This document shows, in pieces, positions 63,510 through 64,000 of a stretch of DNA of 64,000 nucleotides. The notes under the pieces are model-generated. The model was not told the origin of the DNA and made no database searches. It saw only the letters and a list, made by a program, of their open reading frames with translations. Positions within the stretch are counted from its first letter, which is position 1; every line of letters begins with the position of its first letter. Origin of the DNA: Vreelandella neptunia (GTDB lineage: Bacteria; Pseudomonadota; Gammaproteobacteria; Pseudomonadales; Halomonadaceae); NCBI RefSeq assembly GCF_000712975.1, contig NZ_JHQL01000003.1, forward strand, positions 434,001 through 498,000, written 5' to 3'. The position numbers and the translations under genes were made by a program.

Positions 63510-64000
63510 CTAAAACGCCGCCTCCAATTTAGCTAACTCACTATTAAGCTTCTTCAACTCCCTACACGCCAACCCATGCCGCTCGGCGCTTTCAATCAAT
63601 GGTCCCAAAATTGCCCCGCGCTCGGTGGGGCGTTTAGCTTCAACGTCCTGCAGCATCGACGCCTTATTGTTAGCAGTGTTTTCTACGACCTGCCATACCA
63701 ACGCCAACCACGCGTCTTCGCCTTTGCCACCAGCCGATGGTGCAATGCTTTCCTGCTCTAAAATCGCCGCGACCTCCGCTATCACCGCTTCTACACGAAC
63801 CGCATACGCGTCACTGCGCAGTTCCCCATTACGCACCCCATTGAGCGCCACCAGTGGGTTAATCGCTGCATTCACCGCCAATTTTTGCCACAAGCGTTGG
63901 CGTATATCACTCACCGCTGTTGCGGCAAAATTTGCCTGGGTGAGTGCCTGCGTCATTACTTCCGCCAGTTCACCGTGTTGATTGTTCAGGTCGCCAATAA
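63510..64000 (-). CDS. panE: 2-dehydropantoate 2-reductase, 5' end outside the window
   Basis: NADPH-dependent reductase family of pantothenate synthesis. The frame is open to the last base, so only the C-terminal 163 residues are visible. The segment RLWQKLAVNAAINPLVALNGVRNGEL carries the catalytic Lys and the NxxxNP pattern of the KPR C-terminal domain. It is followed by helices with EAVIAEVAAIL and SMLQDVEAKRPTERGAILGP (the D-x-x-x-x-R-x-T-E substrate motif). An internal ATG at 63956 is not the real start. Paralogues with other substrates exist in this family. Confidence 0.85.
   Translation of the reverse strand, partial: IGDLNNQHGELAEVMTQALTQANFAATAVSDIRQRLWQKLAVNAAINPLVALNGVRNGELRSDAYAVRVEAVIAEVAAILEQESIAPSAGGKGEDAWLALVWQVVENTANNKASMLQDVEAKRPTERGAILGPLIESAERHGLACRELKKLNSELAKLEAAF

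Overview
This is a contiguous chromosomal segment of a gammaproteobacterium, most likely Halomonas or a close relative (Halomonadaceae). The evidence is protein style and gene order: the rpoE-rseA-mucB-rseC-mucD-lepA-lepB-rnc-era-recO-pdxJ-acpS string, a barA/gacS kinase followed by cysM-rlmD-relA-mazG, and a complete leucine (liu) operon. Genus is inference; no rRNA or tRNA gene was recognised.

Layout. 1-5.5 kb: end of a helical-repeat protein, xthA with a coupled small basic protein, rhlB and dinG. 5.5-6.6 kb: aroF. 7-11.7 kb: the envelope-stress regulon core (sigma E, its anti-sigma factor, MucB, RseC and the periplasmic protease MucD). 11.9-18.1 kb: a co-oriented housekeeping run from lepA to acpS. 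18.2-30.6 kb: barA, cysM, rlmD, relA, mazG, ppc, rluF and a DUF1294 membrane protein. 30.6-33.1 kb: trpG, trpE and trpR on the minus strand, with a perfect 18-bp-arm palindrome carrying the TrpR core CTAG-N4-CTAG in front. 33.1-35.0 kb: a Kef-type antiporter.

35.0-43.8 kb is the accessory part. A roughly 1956-residue protein joins a type VI VgrG spike directly to an Rhs shell and a variable C-terminal tail. It is followed by a small membrane protein, an orphan Rhs core with a different tail, a second small membrane protein, and a decayed third Rhs copy. The stretch is bounded by 42-bp direct repeats that correspond to the 3' end of a neighbouring outer-membrane gene. This polymorphic-toxin locus, with two unrecognised tails and two membrane-type immunity candidates, is the best candidate for an undescribed system.

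44.3-63.3 kb: a SAM methyltransferase, an array of short inverted tandem repeats, then a branched-chain amino acid catabolic region: acyl-CoA synthetase and liuE-D-C-B-A-R on the minus strand; a LIV-type ABC transporter (two ATPases, binding protein, two permeases) on the plus strand; then a valine-branch set (acyl-CoA dehydrogenase, 3-hydroxyisobutyryl-CoA hydrolase, mmsB). Three palindromes of the form TTNACGTNNACGTNAA, one of them degenerate, precede the three transcription units and suggest a common LiuR regulon. The window ends inside a 2-dehydropantoate 2-reductase gene.

A further pattern is that short direct repeats sit at or just past the stop codons of several unrelated genes (dinG, rpoE, mazG, livF, the LIV binding protein, mmsB).
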